This document shows positions 15,726 through 24,125 of a stretch of DNA of 33,660 bases, piece after piece (the stretch's first letter is position 1; every line of letters starts with the position of its first letter). A program made the translations under genes and the position numbers. The DNA is from an uncultured Lachnospiraceae bacterium (GTDB lineage Bacteria > Bacillota > Clostridia > Lachnospirales > Lachnospiraceae), in the NCBI GenBank assembly GCA_946629665.1, contig CAMOYC010000007.1:1-33660 (forward strand). Direction: 5' to 3'. Below the pieces are notes generated by a model. The model was given only the letters and a program-made list of their open reading frames with translations, had not been told where the DNA came from and made no database searches.

Positions 15726-16781
15726 TTATCGGAATCTGGCCCTGTAGATATTGACACAGGTGTAGGCCTCTTTGTAGTGAGAAGCGATCATAAGGAAGAT
15801 CTTTCCATCCGAAGCAACCTGGATTCCTTCCGGTTCTCTATGAGACAGCTTTTTCCCACCGCGGATGGTTCGGCTGGATGACTTTCCGGTCTTGTAATTG
15901 TACTTTTTCAGGATGATCGGGCGATACCGTTTTTTAAGGATCCTCATTTCCGCTTTGGAGGCGCTTCCTTCAATCGTGTAGATGGTAGTACCTTTGATGT
16001 CAAAACCCTGGAAGGGGCCCTTGGTCAGGCTTCTGCTAAAACTTTTCTGAATCTTTTTTGTATTGATATGCCGGCCGTTTTTCAGGGCGTAGACCTGAAA
16101 GCGCTGCCGGCCTTTTCTGATGTAACGCACTGCCAGCTTTTTTCCGTCTGCGCTTATGGCAGGGAAGACATTGCTGGCATAGGAGGATTTTGTTCCGGCT
16201 GTCCGGATGCGATAATGGATCCTGGCATGCTTACGCAGAGTTTTGCCTGGCCGGTAGGTAAAACAGGAGATGCTGGTGGTTTCTCCACTTCCTGATGAAC
16301 AGTCACTGCCGGTCCAAAGCCATGTCTTTCCGTCGTCACTCACACAATCCAGATTGGTTCCGTGGCCGAAATCAATGAGAGTCATGTAGTCACTGGTCCA
16401 GGTTCCGTCCTCCCGGTATCCGATCCGGGTCAGTCGAAGATCGTTGGACCCGGAGCCATGGGTGGCCATGACCGACAGGTAGTAATAATAAGTACCATCT
16501 GTCGTATACCCCTGGGGGATCCGTCTTGTAGAAAGTAAAGCGGCTTTGTGCACCAATGTAAGATCGCTTTTTGCTGTTTCCGCAGGAGTTGTGGCTGAGA
16601 CTTTTCTCATCAGAGTCTGTGTCAGCTTCGGCATGGAAGTATTTTCTTTTTTTGAGATATTGGTGACGACTTTTGCGGAAATGTGCACTGGCCGGCAGGA
16701 TCCTGCAGTCAATATAGTCCATATTGCAGTAAAAAAAATGATAAGGGATCCGGTCCCCTTACAAGCTCGTATCCGTTTCAT
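15726..16781 (-). CDS. secreted beta-propeller-like protein of unknown function
   Basis: From the ATG at 16781 the product is 351 residues. It begins with a signal peptide: KR-rich start, then a hydrophobic core near LIIFFTAIWTILTAG. The frame extends upstream to 16838, but AAAGGA six bases before 16781 favours the shorter form. The mature part shows repeated strands with GHGTNLDCVSDDGKTWLW and REPEGIQVASDGKIFLMIAS. These resemble, from memory, the propeller repeats of TagC / phage receptor-binding / helveticin J-like proteins. That likeness is tentative. The mature protein is very basic (many Arg and Lys), which would suit binding to the anionic cell wall. It is divergent from a GH73 wall hydrolase and shares its upstream region. 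Confidence 0.72.
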   Translation of the reverse strand: MKRIRACKGTGSLIIFFTAIWTILTAGSCRPVHISAKVVTNISKKENTSMPKLTQTLMRKVSATTPAETAKSDLTLVHKAALLSTRRIPQGYTTDGTYYYYLSVMATHGSGSNDLRLTRIGYREDGTWTSDYMTLIDFGHGTNLDCVSDDGKTWLWTGSDCSSGSGETTSISCFTYRPGKTLRKHARIHYRIRTAGTKSSYASNVFPAISADGKKLAVRYIRKGRQRFQVYALKNGRHINTKKIQKSFSRSLTKGPFQGFDIKGTTIYTIEGSASKAEMRILKKRYRPIILKKYNYKTGKSSSRTIRGGKKLSHREPEGIQVASDGKIFLMIASHYKEAYTCVNIYRARFR

Positions 16782-16809
16782 GATTGTCCTTTCAATTGTG
16801 ACCCGTTGA

Positions 16810-16838
16810 TTGTGTAACTTACCACTATATGGTATCAT
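16810..16838 (+). promoter_or_regulatory. promoter of the GH73 gene with an inverted repeat
   Basis: TTGTGT (16810-16815) and TATCAT (16833-16838) are 17 bases apart, with TGG directly before the -10. TACCA-N5-TGGTA, a perfect inverted repeat at 16820-16834, overlies the spacer and -10. On the other strand TTGGAA and TACCAT, 17 apart, could serve the divergent gene, so one regulator might control both. Confidence 0.5.
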
Positions 16839-16895
16839 GGAATTACTTATTTTCCAATCAATAACGGAGAGATTCAGGAAGGAGAAGGATGTGGT

Positions 16896-17918
16896 ATGAA
16901 AGATTCTGGAATCAGGAAACTGTTTGTCATGCTTTCCCTGACCCTGCTGCCGGGCATCCTGCTTTGGCAGGGGGCTGACTGCCAGGCCGGTGCGAAGACG
17001 AGACAGGTGACCGTAAAATATGAGGGGAAAGTGATCAGCACGGACAGACTGTATGGCTTGTCCGCAGATAAGTATATGCTGATCCCCTGCAAGATGCTCT
17101 TAAAACATCCGGAAACCGGAGTGAGCGCCAAGTACAACCGGAAGAAAAAGAAACTGAGACTGATGCGCAATAACATTGAGCTTGTGATGTATGAGGGCAG
17201 GAGCAAGGCAGTTCTGAACGAGGAGAGGATTTTCTCACTTGGAACAAAACTGAGGACCGTGCCCATGTCCGGGAAGAAAATGCTGATGGTGCCCGCCAAG
17301 AAAGTCTGCAGGCTCCTGGGCCTTTCCTATTCCTACAATGCGGTGACCCGGACGATACGGCTGAAAGCCCGAAAGCCGGTGATCGAGGACAGGTCAAGCA
17401 TCCAGTCCAAGGTGTTTATGTACATGGATACGAAGGAATTTGTGAAGCTGATCGGGCCCATTGCGCAGAAAGATTATCATAAGAACGGGGTGCTGGCATC
17501 CGTTACGATCGCCCAGGCCATCCACGAAAGCTGGAGCGGAACCTCCCTGCTTGCCCAGAAAGGCAATAATCTTTTCGGAATGAAGACCAATCTGTCCGGC
17601 AACAGCTGGAAAGGTTCTACCTGGGGTGGGAAAGTCTACTGGAAACGGACCCGGGAGGAATACGGGGGAAGAGTGGTGAGGATTACTGCCCCCTTCCGGA
17701 AATACAGCAGTGTGAACAAGTCCATCGGGGACCATTCCGCCTACCTGAAGAATGCCATGAACGGGTCGCGGCGCAGGTATGCCGGCCTGACCAGGACCAA
17801 AAGCTACAAAAAACAGATCCGCATCCTTCAAAAAGGCGGTTACTGTACTTTCCATGATTACGGGAAGAATCTGATCTCCGTGATCAAAAGATACAATCTG
17901 ACGAGATATGATAAATAA
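16896..17918 (+). CDS. secreted GH73 N-acetylglucosaminidase (peptidoglycan hydrolase)
   Basis: The 340-residue protein has a signal peptide (about 1-32), then a domain resembling the copper-amine-oxidase N-terminal fold common in clostridial wall proteins (about 36-158; YNRKKKKLRLMRN, VPAKKVCRLLGLSYSY). A glucosaminidase domain of the FlgJ/GH73 type follows (about 180-340). The catalytic glutamate is Glu211 in QAIHESWSGTS, followed by NNLFGMK. It should cleave the glycan strands of peptidoglycan outside the cell, for wall turnover or cell separation. AAGGAG at 16879-16884 precedes the ATG by 11 bases. Its mature part is strongly basic. The next gene starts 29 bases after its stop with a good ribosome binding site, so read-through is possible. 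Confidence 0.88.
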   Translation: MKDSGIRKLFVMLSLTLLPGILLWQGADCQAGAKTRQVTVKYEGKVISTDRLYGLSADKYMLIPCKMLLKHPETGVSAKYNRKKKKLRLMRNNIELVMYEGRSKAVLNEERIFSLGTKLRTVPMSGKKMLMVPAKKVCRLLGLSYSYNAVTRTIRLKARKPVIEDRSSIQSKVFMYMDTKEFVKLIGPIAQKDYHKNGVLASVTIAQAIHESWSGTSLLAQKGNNLFGMKTNLSGNSWKGSTWGGKVYWKRTREEYGGRVVRITAPFRKYSSVNKSIGDHSAYLKNAMNGSRRRYAGLTRTKSYKKQIRILQKGGYCTFHDYGKNLISVIKRYNLTRYDK

Positions 17919-17947
17919 TCAATGTGTACCAGGAGGAGACGATAATA

Positions 17948-18994
17948 ATGAAATTAGGAATCATCGGAACCGGTAAGATCGTACATGAAGCTCTATTTGC
18001 AATGAAGCCGGTAAAAACAATTGAAGTAAAGGCAATTTTTGCCCGTCCCCACAGTAAGGAAAAGGGAGAAAAACTGGCAGCTGATCATGAGATCGACCGG
18101 GTTTACACGGATTATGATCTCCTTTTGAAAGAAGCGGATGTGGATGCCGTCTACATCGGCCTGGTCAACAGTGTCCACCATGCCTATGCGAAAAAGGCTC
18201 TTAATGCCGGCAAACATGTCATTCTTGAAAAACCTTTTACCTCCACCGTGGAAGAAGCGGATGATCTGATCCGGACGGCCCGTGATAACGGGGTCTACAT
18301 TCTGGAAGCAATTACGATCCTGCATGGGGACAACTACAAAAAGGTTCTGGAATGGCTGCCGAAACTCGGGAAGATCAAACTGCTCCAGGGCAATTATTCC
18401 CAATATTCCAGCCGCTATACCGATTACCTGAAAGGCAAGGTTGCCCCGGCCTTTGACCCGGAGCTTTCCGGTGGAGCCCTTTACGACATCAATCTCTATA
18501 ATGTTTATTTTGCGGTGGCTACTCTGGGAGCACCGGAAGCTACAGCCTATTTCCCCAATCTCGGCTTTAACGGGATTGATACTTCCGGTGTGGAGATCCT
18601 GGTCTATCCCGAATTTACAGCTACCCTTACCGGGGCCAAGGACGCAGACAGTCCCTCCCATACCATTATCCAGGGAGAGAAAGGCTGGCTGAAAGTTCTC
18701 GGAAAGCCCAACGTGCCGGAAGGGGTCGATATCGAATATCAGGACGAGGCGAATCCGGACGGAGTCCCAAGTCCATCCGGCGGGATCCAGAGAGCCATGA
18801 TCCGCGACCATTTTGACACACCCAAACTGCATCATCGAATGACACCGGAGTTCGAAGATTTCGCAAAGATCATCGACACAATGGATGCAGAGGCGGCGGA
18901 AGTGTGCATGAATAATTCCCTTGCCGTGATGAAAGTCCTTGAGCAGTCCCGGAAGGCAGCGGGGATCCGATTTGGGGTGGATGATCGTTCATGA
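17948..18994 (+). CDS. Gfo/Idh/MocA-family NAD(P)-dependent oxidoreductase
   Basis: From ATG 17948 the protein has 348 residues. The Rossmann motif GIIGTGKI (4-11) and the family marker EKPF (Glu94-Lys95-Pro96) are present. The catalytic region reads SGGALYDINLYNVYF, as in the subgroup with dihydrodiol dehydrogenase and 1,5-anhydrofructose reductase-like members. Such enzymes oxidise or reduce sugars and cyclitols with NAD(P). The substrate is not predictable. The frame is open from 17924, but AGGAGGAG at 17931-17938 sits nine bases before ATG 17948. The stop overlaps the Nudix start by four bases (ATGA), which indicates translational coupling. Confidence 0.9.
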   Translation: MKLGIIGTGKIVHEALFAMKPVKTIEVKAIFARPHSKEKGEKLAADHEIDRVYTDYDLLLKEADVDAVYIGLVNSVHHAYAKKALNAGKHVILEKPFTSTVEEADDLIRTARDNGVYILEAITILHGDNYKKVLEWLPKLGKIKLLQGNYSQYSSRYTDYLKGKVAPAFDPELSGGALYDINLYNVYFAVATLGAPEATAYFPNLGFNGIDTSGVEILVYPEFTATLTGAKDADSPSHTIIQGEKGWLKVLGKPNVPEGVDIEYQDEANPDGVPSPSGGIQRAMIRDHFDTPKLHHRMTPEFEDFAKIIDTMDAEAAEVCMNNSLAVMKVLEQSRKAAGIRFGVDDRS

Positions 18995-19527
18995 CAGAGT
19001 ATTATGATCTATATACAAAGGACAGAGAAAGGACCGGGAAGACCGCCATCCGGGGCAGGAAGGTGCCGGATGGCCTTTACCGGATCATCTGTTTTGCCTG
19101 CATTTTTAACGACCAGGATAAAATGCTGATCCAGCAGAGACATTCATCGAAAAAAAGCTGGGCAAACTACTGGGATGTTTCCGCAGGAGGTCATATCATG
19201 GCCGGAGAAACCAGCATACAGGGCATCATGCGTGAAACGAGGGAGGAGATCGGGCTGGACCTGCCGGAGGGAGCCTTCAGCCCTATCCTGACTGTGCACT
19301 ATGAGAATTCTTTCCATGATATCTATGTGGTGCAGCATAACGTGAAGATCGAGGACCTGACCCTGCAGGAAAAAGAGGTGCAGGCAGTAAAATGGGCTTC
19401 GGAAAGAGAAATCGAAGAGATGATCTCAAACAGAACCTTTATGCCTGTATACCGGGAATTCATACGGCTCCTTTTCCGGATGAAAAACAGCAAAGGGATT
19501 CTCAGAATCAGAAAAAGAAACAGATAA
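18991..19527 (+). CDS. Nudix hydrolase
   Basis: The 178-residue protein has a complete Nudix box: Gly67, Glu73, Arg81-Glu82 and Glu85-Glu86 with Gly88 (GGHIMAGE, then RETREEIGL). It hydrolyses a nucleoside diphosphate linked to another moiety. The RGRKVPDGLYR start and overall layout recall YfcD-like and isopentenyl-diphosphate-isomerase-like Nudix proteins, so the substrate is open. It begins inside the stop of the Gfo/Idh gene (ATGA) and is followed 13 bases later by NAD synthetase. NADH, ADP-ribose or a damaged nucleotide are possible substrates, but the link is only positional. The tail is rich in Arg and Lys. Confidence 0.92.
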   Translation: MTEYYDLYTKDRERTGKTAIRGRKVPDGLYRIICFACIFNDQDKMLIQQRHSSKKSWANYWDVSAGGHIMAGETSIQGIMRETREEIGLDLPEGAFSPILTVHYENSFHDIYVVQHNVKIEDLTLQEKEVQAVKWASEREIEEMISNRTFMPVYREFIRLLFRMKNSKGILRIRKRNR

Positions 19528-19540
19528 CGGAGGATATAGC

Positions 19541-20329
19541 ATGTTAAAAGATGTGGTAAAGACCAAGAATGAGATTGTACAGTGGATCCGGGAATATTTT
19601 GAGAAAAACGGGCCGACCTGCAGTGCAGTGATCGGTATTTCCGGCGGCAAGGATTCCAGTGTTACGGCCGCTCTGCTTGCGGAAGCGCTGGGCAAAGACC
19701 GAGTGGTCGGTGTCCTGATGCCGAACGGGGTGCAGAGCGATATCAGTGATTCCGAGGAGATCGTCAGCCTGCTGGGGATCCGGCACGTCACGGTAAACAT
19801 CAAGGACGGATTTGACGGATTGAGCGGTGCGATCAACCAGGCACTTGCTGACGGTGCGGTCGGAGCAGTCGAACTGTCAAGAGATTCCATCATCAATATG
19901 CCTCCCCGCCTGCGCATGAGCACCTTATATGCGATTGCACAGGCTCTACCGGAAGGCGGGCGGGTTGTCAATACCTGCAACCGGTCCGAGGACTATATCG
20001 GTTATTCCACCAAATACGGGGATGCTGCCGGTGATTTCAGCCCTCTGGCCAACGTGCTGGTCCATGAAGTGATCCAGATCGGTGAGATCCTCGGCCTTCC
20101 GGAACGCCTGACAAAAAAAGCTCCTTCCGATGGACTGAGCGGCATGACAGATGAGGATAAGATCGGTTTTACCTATGCGGTGCTTGACCATTATATCCTG
20201 ACCGGCGAGTGTGCCGACCAGGCAACCAGAGAGCGGATCGACCGGATGCACCGGCTCAATCTCCACAAGCTCCAGCTGATGCCTAATTATTCTCTGGATA
20301 CGGCTATGCAGGAGCCTAACTCCCTGTAA
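19541..20329 (+). CDS. nadE: NAD+ synthetase, ammonia-dependent
   Basis: The 262-residue protein is an N-type ATP pyrophosphatase that amidates nicotinic acid adenine dinucleotide to NAD+. The PP-loop is SGGKDSS (34-40). NTCNRSEDYIGYSTKYGDAAGDFSPLANV is the NaAD and ATP-binding stretch, and KKAPSDGLSGMTDEDKIG is the typical lid segment. It lacks the glutaminase domain of long NadE, so it uses free ammonia. An ACGGAGGA ribosome binding site lies upstream of the ATG at 19541. It appears to be the third gene of a Gfo/Idh-Nudix-NadE operon, with gaps of -4 and 13 bases. Confidence 0.95.
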   Translation: MLKDVVKTKNEIVQWIREYFEKNGPTCSAVIGISGGKDSSVTAALLAEALGKDRVVGVLMPNGVQSDISDSEEIVSLLGIRHVTVNIKDGFDGLSGAINQALADGAVGAVELSRDSIINMPPRLRMSTLYAIAQALPEGGRVVNTCNRSEDYIGYSTKYGDAAGDFSPLANVLVHEVIQIGEILGLPERLTKKAPSDGLSGMTDEDKIGFTYAVLDHYILTGECADQATRERIDRMHRLNLHKLQLMPNYSLDTAMQEPNSL

Positions 20330-20392
20330 CCTTCATCGCCGTTTTGGCCAGATAGAACTGTAATGAACAGAGTGTAGAAAGTGAGGAATGAT

Positions 20393-21499
20393 ATGTCAAC
20401 ATTTTATATGCCTACGAAAGTGTTTGACGAAGAAAATGCAGTCAAAAACCACGCCGGCGATCTGAAAGCGTTCGGTAAGAAAGCGCTGATCGTATCCGGC
20501 CGCCATTCCGCCATGGCAAACGGATCCTACGAGGATATCTGTCAGGCCCTGGATGAAGCAGGGGTCGACCACGTTCTCTTTAACGAAATCGAGGAGAATC
20601 CTTCGGTGGAGACGATCATGAAAGCCCGGGACTTCGGAATTTCGGAGCAGGTGGATTTTGTGATCGGAGTCGGCGGAGGTTCCCCGATGGATGCCTCCAA
20701 GGCTATTGCCCTTATGATTGAGAAAAAGGACAAAGGCGCAGAATACCTGTATGATCCCGATGGAGACAGTAAAACCCTGCCGGTCGTTGCAGTGCCTACC
20801 ACCTGCGGAACCGGATCTGAGGTCACCGGTGTTGCGGTACTGACGATCAAGGAAAAGCAGACCAAGAAATCCATGAATCATAAGGTGTTCCCCGACCTGG
20901 CTCTCATTGACGGGAAGTATCTGAAGACAGCAAGCCGTCAGGTAATAAATAATACCGCCTTTGACGCGCTGGCCCACATGTATGAGAGCTATCTGAACGC
21001 TACCGCTTCCGGTTATAGCCGGATGTGCGTGGATGCTGGCCTTAAGATGTGGAAAAAAAGCATCGACGTGATCCGCGGGAGCAAGGAACCGGATGATGCA
21101 GACCGCCGGAATATGATGTGTGCCTCCATGATGGCAGGCATGGCGATCGCCCACACGGCGACTACTCTGCCCCACGGACTCAGCTATTCGGTAACCACGA
21201 AATTACAGGTGCCCCACGGAAAGGCCGTGTGCTATTTTATGGCAGGTTATCTGGCAGAGGCAAAGGCAGAAGACCGGGATTATCTGCTGACCACGGCAGG
21301 GTTTGAGTCCCTGGAGGATTTCTCCAAAGTGTACCGTGAAGCCTGCGGGTCCATCGATGCCGGGGAAGAGGAGCTGAAAGCAGTTCTTGAGGGTGCTGTG
21401 GAGGAACTGGCCGGCAATCCGAAAAAGCTTGCCCTGACACCTTTTGATACTGATAAGGAAACCCTGTCCCGAATCGCCTTTTACGAAGCAACACATTAA
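20393..21499 (+). CDS. iron-containing alcohol dehydrogenase
   Basis: From ATG 20393 the protein has 368 residues. The NAD(P)-binding GGGSPMD and the TTCGTGSEVT motif are present. The metal ligands are the Asp of NNTAFDALAH, its His, and the histidines of TLPHGLS and VPHGKA, as in group III Fe-alcohol dehydrogenases. These reduce aldehydes or ketones in fermentation. The frame can begin with GTG at 20381, but GAGGA at 20383-20387 favours 20393. A strong terminator follows. A 63-base gap separates it from nadE, so it may be the last gene of that operon or have its own promoter. Reduction of hydroxyacetone from the FSA route is conceivable but has no support other than being in the same region. 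Confidence 0.92.
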   Translation: MSTFYMPTKVFDEENAVKNHAGDLKAFGKKALIVSGRHSAMANGSYEDICQALDEAGVDHVLFNEIEENPSVETIMKARDFGISEQVDFVIGVGGGSPMDASKAIALMIEKKDKGAEYLYDPDGDSKTLPVVAVPTTCGTGSEVTGVAVLTIKEKQTKKSMNHKVFPDLALIDGKYLKTASRQVINNTAFDALAHMYESYLNATASGYSRMCVDAGLKMWKKSIDVIRGSKEPDDADRRNMMCASMMAGMAIAHTATTLPHGLSYSVTTKLQVPHGKAVCYFMAGYLAEAKAEDRDYLLTTAGFESLEDFSKVYREACGSIDAGEEELKAVLEGAVEELAGNPKKLALTPFDTDKETLSRIAFYEATH

Positions 21500-21527
21500 A
21501 AACAGAACAAGAAAATAGTCTGATCTG

Positions 21528-21566
21528 ACAGGTCCGCTCTTTGAAAAAAGGCGGACCTGTTTTTTT
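21528..21566 (+). terminator. rho-independent terminator after the alcohol dehydrogenase
   Basis: A perfect 10-bp stem ACAGGTCCGC (21528-21537) pairs with GCGGACCTGT (21551-21560) across a loop that may pair further (CTTT with AAAG). Six or more T follow. Confidence 0.9.
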
Positions 21567-21643
21567 CCGGACCCGGACCGGACCTGGTCGGAATTCTCCC
21601 ATTATTCATTAGGATATTCCATCATGACAAAACAGCTTTTTGC

Positions 21644-21649
21644 TATACT
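21644..21649 (+). promoter_or_regulatory. candidate extended -10 promoter for the flavodoxin-tannase operon
   Basis: TATACT at 21644-21649 is directly preceded by TGC. The best -35-like hexamer, ATGACA at 21624-21629, is only 14 bases upstream, so any activity would rest on the extended -10. Confidence 0.35.
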
Positions 21650-21713
21650 ATATACAGGATATTATGTTGTGTGCGTTATATCGCTATTGTTTACGGAGAA
21701 AGGTATTTAGAAT

Positions 21714-22415
21714 ATGCATGTTTTATTCATAAACGGAAGTCCTCATCCGCGAGGATGTACCTGGAGAGCCATGGTGGAAGTATCCAAGGAACTTCATGCT
21801 GCGGGGATCACGATCGAGTGGGTCCACGTTGGCGTCCAGGCCGTTCGCGGCTGTATGGGCTGCATGAAATGCAGGGAAGGCGGCATCAACAAGTGTATTT
21901 ACGGGGATGATACCGTGAATATCGCATTGAACCGCATGGCGGTCTGCGACGCCCTGGTAGTAGGATCTCCGGTCCATTACGGGGGAGCCTGCGGTGCTGT
22001 GACATCTTTCCTGGACCGCATGTTTTTTGCCGGGTCCAACGCAGGGATCTTTGAAGGCAAGCCGGGCGCTGCTGTAGTCAGCTGCCGTCGGGCCGGTTCC
22101 ACTTCTGCGCTGGAACAGCTTAATAAGTATTTTATGATCAATAATATGCCGCTGGTTCCTTCCTATTACTGGAATATGGTCCATGGCAACACCATCGAAG
22201 AGGTGGAGCAGGACAAGGAAGGAATGTTTGTTATGCGTCAGGTAGGCAGAAATCTGGTCTGGCTCCTGAAGGCCCTCAAGGCCGGAAAAGAGCAGGGGAT
22301 CGTATTCCCGGCTGCACAGCCGGATGAGATCGTCCGCACGAATTTTATCCGTAAGACTTCGCCGGATTACTCCTTCCATATGCCGCAACCTGAAACCGAT
22401 AAGTATCTGCCTTGA
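21714..22415 (+). CDS. flavodoxin-fold NAD(P)H-dependent FMN reductase family protein
   Basis: The 233-residue protein starts with the flavodoxin-like FMN phosphate loop INGSPHPRGCT. A cysteine-containing segment, GCMGCMKCREGG, follows at about 46-57, and the second FMN contact VVGSPVHYGG comes near residue 83. This is the iron-sulfur flavoprotein / NADPH-dependent FMN reductase fold. The CxxCxxC pattern resembles the cluster motif of Isf-type iron-sulfur flavoproteins, though the spacing (C-x2-C-x2-C plus a later Cys) is not identical to what I recall. Such proteins carry electrons or reduce quinones and nitro compounds in the cytosol. The tannase-like gene starts 19 bases after its stop, so they form an operon. 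Confidence 0.86.
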   Translation: MHVLFINGSPHPRGCTWRAMVEVSKELHAAGITIEWVHVGVQAVRGCMGCMKCREGGINKCIYGDDTVNIALNRMAVCDALVVGSPVHYGGACGAVTSFLDRMFFAGSNAGIFEGKPGAAVVSCRRAGSTSALEQLNKYFMINNMPLVPSYYWNMVHGNTIEEVEQDKEGMFVMRQVGRNLVWLLKALKAGKEQGIVFPAAQPDEIVRTNFIRKTSPDYSFHMPQPETDKYLP

Positions 22416-22434
22416 CAGGAAGAAGTAAAGAAGT

Positions 22435-24018
22435 ATGGGAAAATGGGGTTTCTTCAAAGGGTCCAGAGATAACTGGTTCTCCCATGAACTGTATAACTGG
22501 ATGGACAGCAGCCGGTTCCCGCAGGCGGCCCAGCTTCATGAACGCTGCAAAGCCGAGAGGATCCGGGAGGCCTTGTCATCCTTTACAGACATGTATTTAC
22601 AGACAATCGAATATTATCCGGACGGAACCTTTCAGGAAGAAGGCAAGCCTCTCCTGGACAATGTGCAGGCCTTCTATCTGGTCCGGCTGAAGGAATTTCT
22701 TTCCGGCAGGCATATTGCCGACCATAAGATCTTTCTTCCTCTTCGTTGGAACCACCGTTTTATGGGGATTGCCGGAGCCGGCACCAACATGGAAACAGAT
22801 TGGGACAAGGAGCAGACCACCAATCTGACCTCCTGGCCGATGGCTGTGCGGAACGGCTTTGCCTGTGTGGTCAGCAACGGCGCCACCGGCATGTTTGTGG
22901 ACAGCAGCTGGGGTTTTAAGGACCAGGGTCTGGACTGGGAGATGATCAACAACTGGGCTTTCACCGGCACCCACAACATGACAGTCTGCGCCAAAGCAGT
23001 GGTGGAGGCAGCCTACGGCGAGAAGATCTGTAAGAGCTATATGCATGGAACTTCCGGCGGTGGGAGGCAGATCATGTGCCAGGCCCAGCTCTATCCGGAA
23101 GACTACGACGGTCTCTGGGCGGACGGTCCGCTCTTTGATTTCTATAATATGATGTTCTCCTGCCTCTGGGCAGCGGTGGTCTATTATAATGAATCGAACC
23201 GGGTACCCCTGGAGAAGTTCATCACGGCGAATAAACTGACCAGGACTGCCAAAAGGGTCTCCATGGGCCCCTTTGACTTAAAGTCAATGGGCTGGCTGAA
23301 CTACCTGAGAGCCCTTCCCGGAACCCCGACACCCGCAGGTCCGATCACAATCTTTGACCTGCAGGTGATGCTGAAGGTGTGGAACGGACCGGTTCTCTCG
23401 GACGGCACAAGGATCAGCTACGGCTTCGGACCGGAGATCACACAGTGGCCGGTCGGCCCGAGAAAGTTCGGCTATCTGAAGAGGCATGAGGACGGAACCA
23501 TCACTGTGATCCCCTTTGCCCTGCAGTTCCTGCGCTGGCTGGTCCGCGATCCGGACTGGGATATCCGGACCTGCAGCTACAAGGAGTTTGAGAAGATCTA
23601 TCTGGATCACAAGAAGGAATTTGAAAAGTTCGCTTTTTATGATCCGGATCTGAGGCCACTGGCAAAGTGCGGCGGCAAGCTGCTGATCACCCACGGAACG
23701 GGGGATCATATTGCACCGCACCAGGTAAGTTTCGATTATTATAAAAAGACATTACAATACTTCAGCTCTGAGCAGGAACTGAATAAGACATTCCGGGTCT
23801 TCTTCCCTCCGGAGGGCGGACATGCCCTCTATGACTGGGATGGCCCGAATGTGACCAACGAATCAGGATGGAAAGCTCTGATGAACTGGGTGGAGAATGA
23901 CCAGCCACCGGAACAATTGAGGGCGGTCAACTATGATTTTTCAGAAGATAAACTGATAAAAGATACCACTGTTCCGGTATTCAACCTGTGGCAGTGGAAA
24001 AAACACTATGGGAAATAG
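22435..24018 (+). CDS. tannase / feruloyl-esterase family hydrolase, intracellular
   Basis: The 527-residue protein is an alpha/beta hydrolase of the tannase-feruloyl esterase family. The nucleophile elbow is GTSGGGRQ with Ser207, followed by AQLYPEDYDGLWADGP, a hallmark of the family (compare GCSxGGRQ and QRYPEDFDGI). The acid is probably Asp424 in THGTGDHIAP and the base His463 in GGHALYDW. The large insert between them is the lid. Two features differ from classical members. There is no signal peptide. The cysteines that flank the catalytic serine and histidine as a disulfide in fungal and secreted forms are missing (Thr at the first place, Leu-Tyr-Asp after the His). An AGGAAG ribosome binding site lies before ATG 22435. 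It may cleave gallate, hydroxycinnamate or other aromatic esters; the true substrate is unknown. Confidence 0.8.
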   Translation: MGKWGFFKGSRDNWFSHELYNWMDSSRFPQAAQLHERCKAERIREALSSFTDMYLQTIEYYPDGTFQEEGKPLLDNVQAFYLVRLKEFLSGRHIADHKIFLPLRWNHRFMGIAGAGTNMETDWDKEQTTNLTSWPMAVRNGFACVVSNGATGMFVDSSWGFKDQGLDWEMINNWAFTGTHNMTVCAKAVVEAAYGEKICKSYMHGTSGGGRQIMCQAQLYPEDYDGLWADGPLFDFYNMMFSCLWAAVVYYNESNRVPLEKFITANKLTRTAKRVSMGPFDLKSMGWLNYLRALPGTPTPAGPITIFDLQVMLKVWNGPVLSDGTRISYGFGPEITQWPVGPRKFGYLKRHEDGTITVIPFALQFLRWLVRDPDWDIRTCSYKEFEKIYLDHKKEFEKFAFYDPDLRPLAKCGGKLLITHGTGDHIAPHQVSFDYYKKTLQYFSSEQELNKTFRVFFPPEGGHALYDWDGPNVTNESGWKALMNWVENDQPPEQLRAVNYDFSEDKLIKDTTVPVFNLWQWKKHYGK

Positions 24019-24045
24019 TATCATATCTGTTGATCAGACTGATGG

Positions 24046-24075
24046 GCCCCCGATGCTTGCTAAAGCAGCGGGGGC
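24046..24075 (+). terminator. intercistronic hairpin, possible attenuator
   Basis: GCCCCCG (24046-24052) pairs with CGGGGGC (24069-24075) around an inner TGCTT/AAGCA helix. Only a weak T stretch follows, so part of the transcription may continue into the next gene. Confidence 0.45.
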
Positions 24076-24125
24076 TTGTCAATTACAGGACATCTGCCGC
24101 AGATGACCGGAGAGGAACGAGGAAT

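Noticed and set aside
23988-24125. 46-codon upstream extension of the serine esterase
   Set aside because: It overlaps the end of the tannase-like gene and crosses the intercistronic hairpin. AGAGGA fits ATG 24126.
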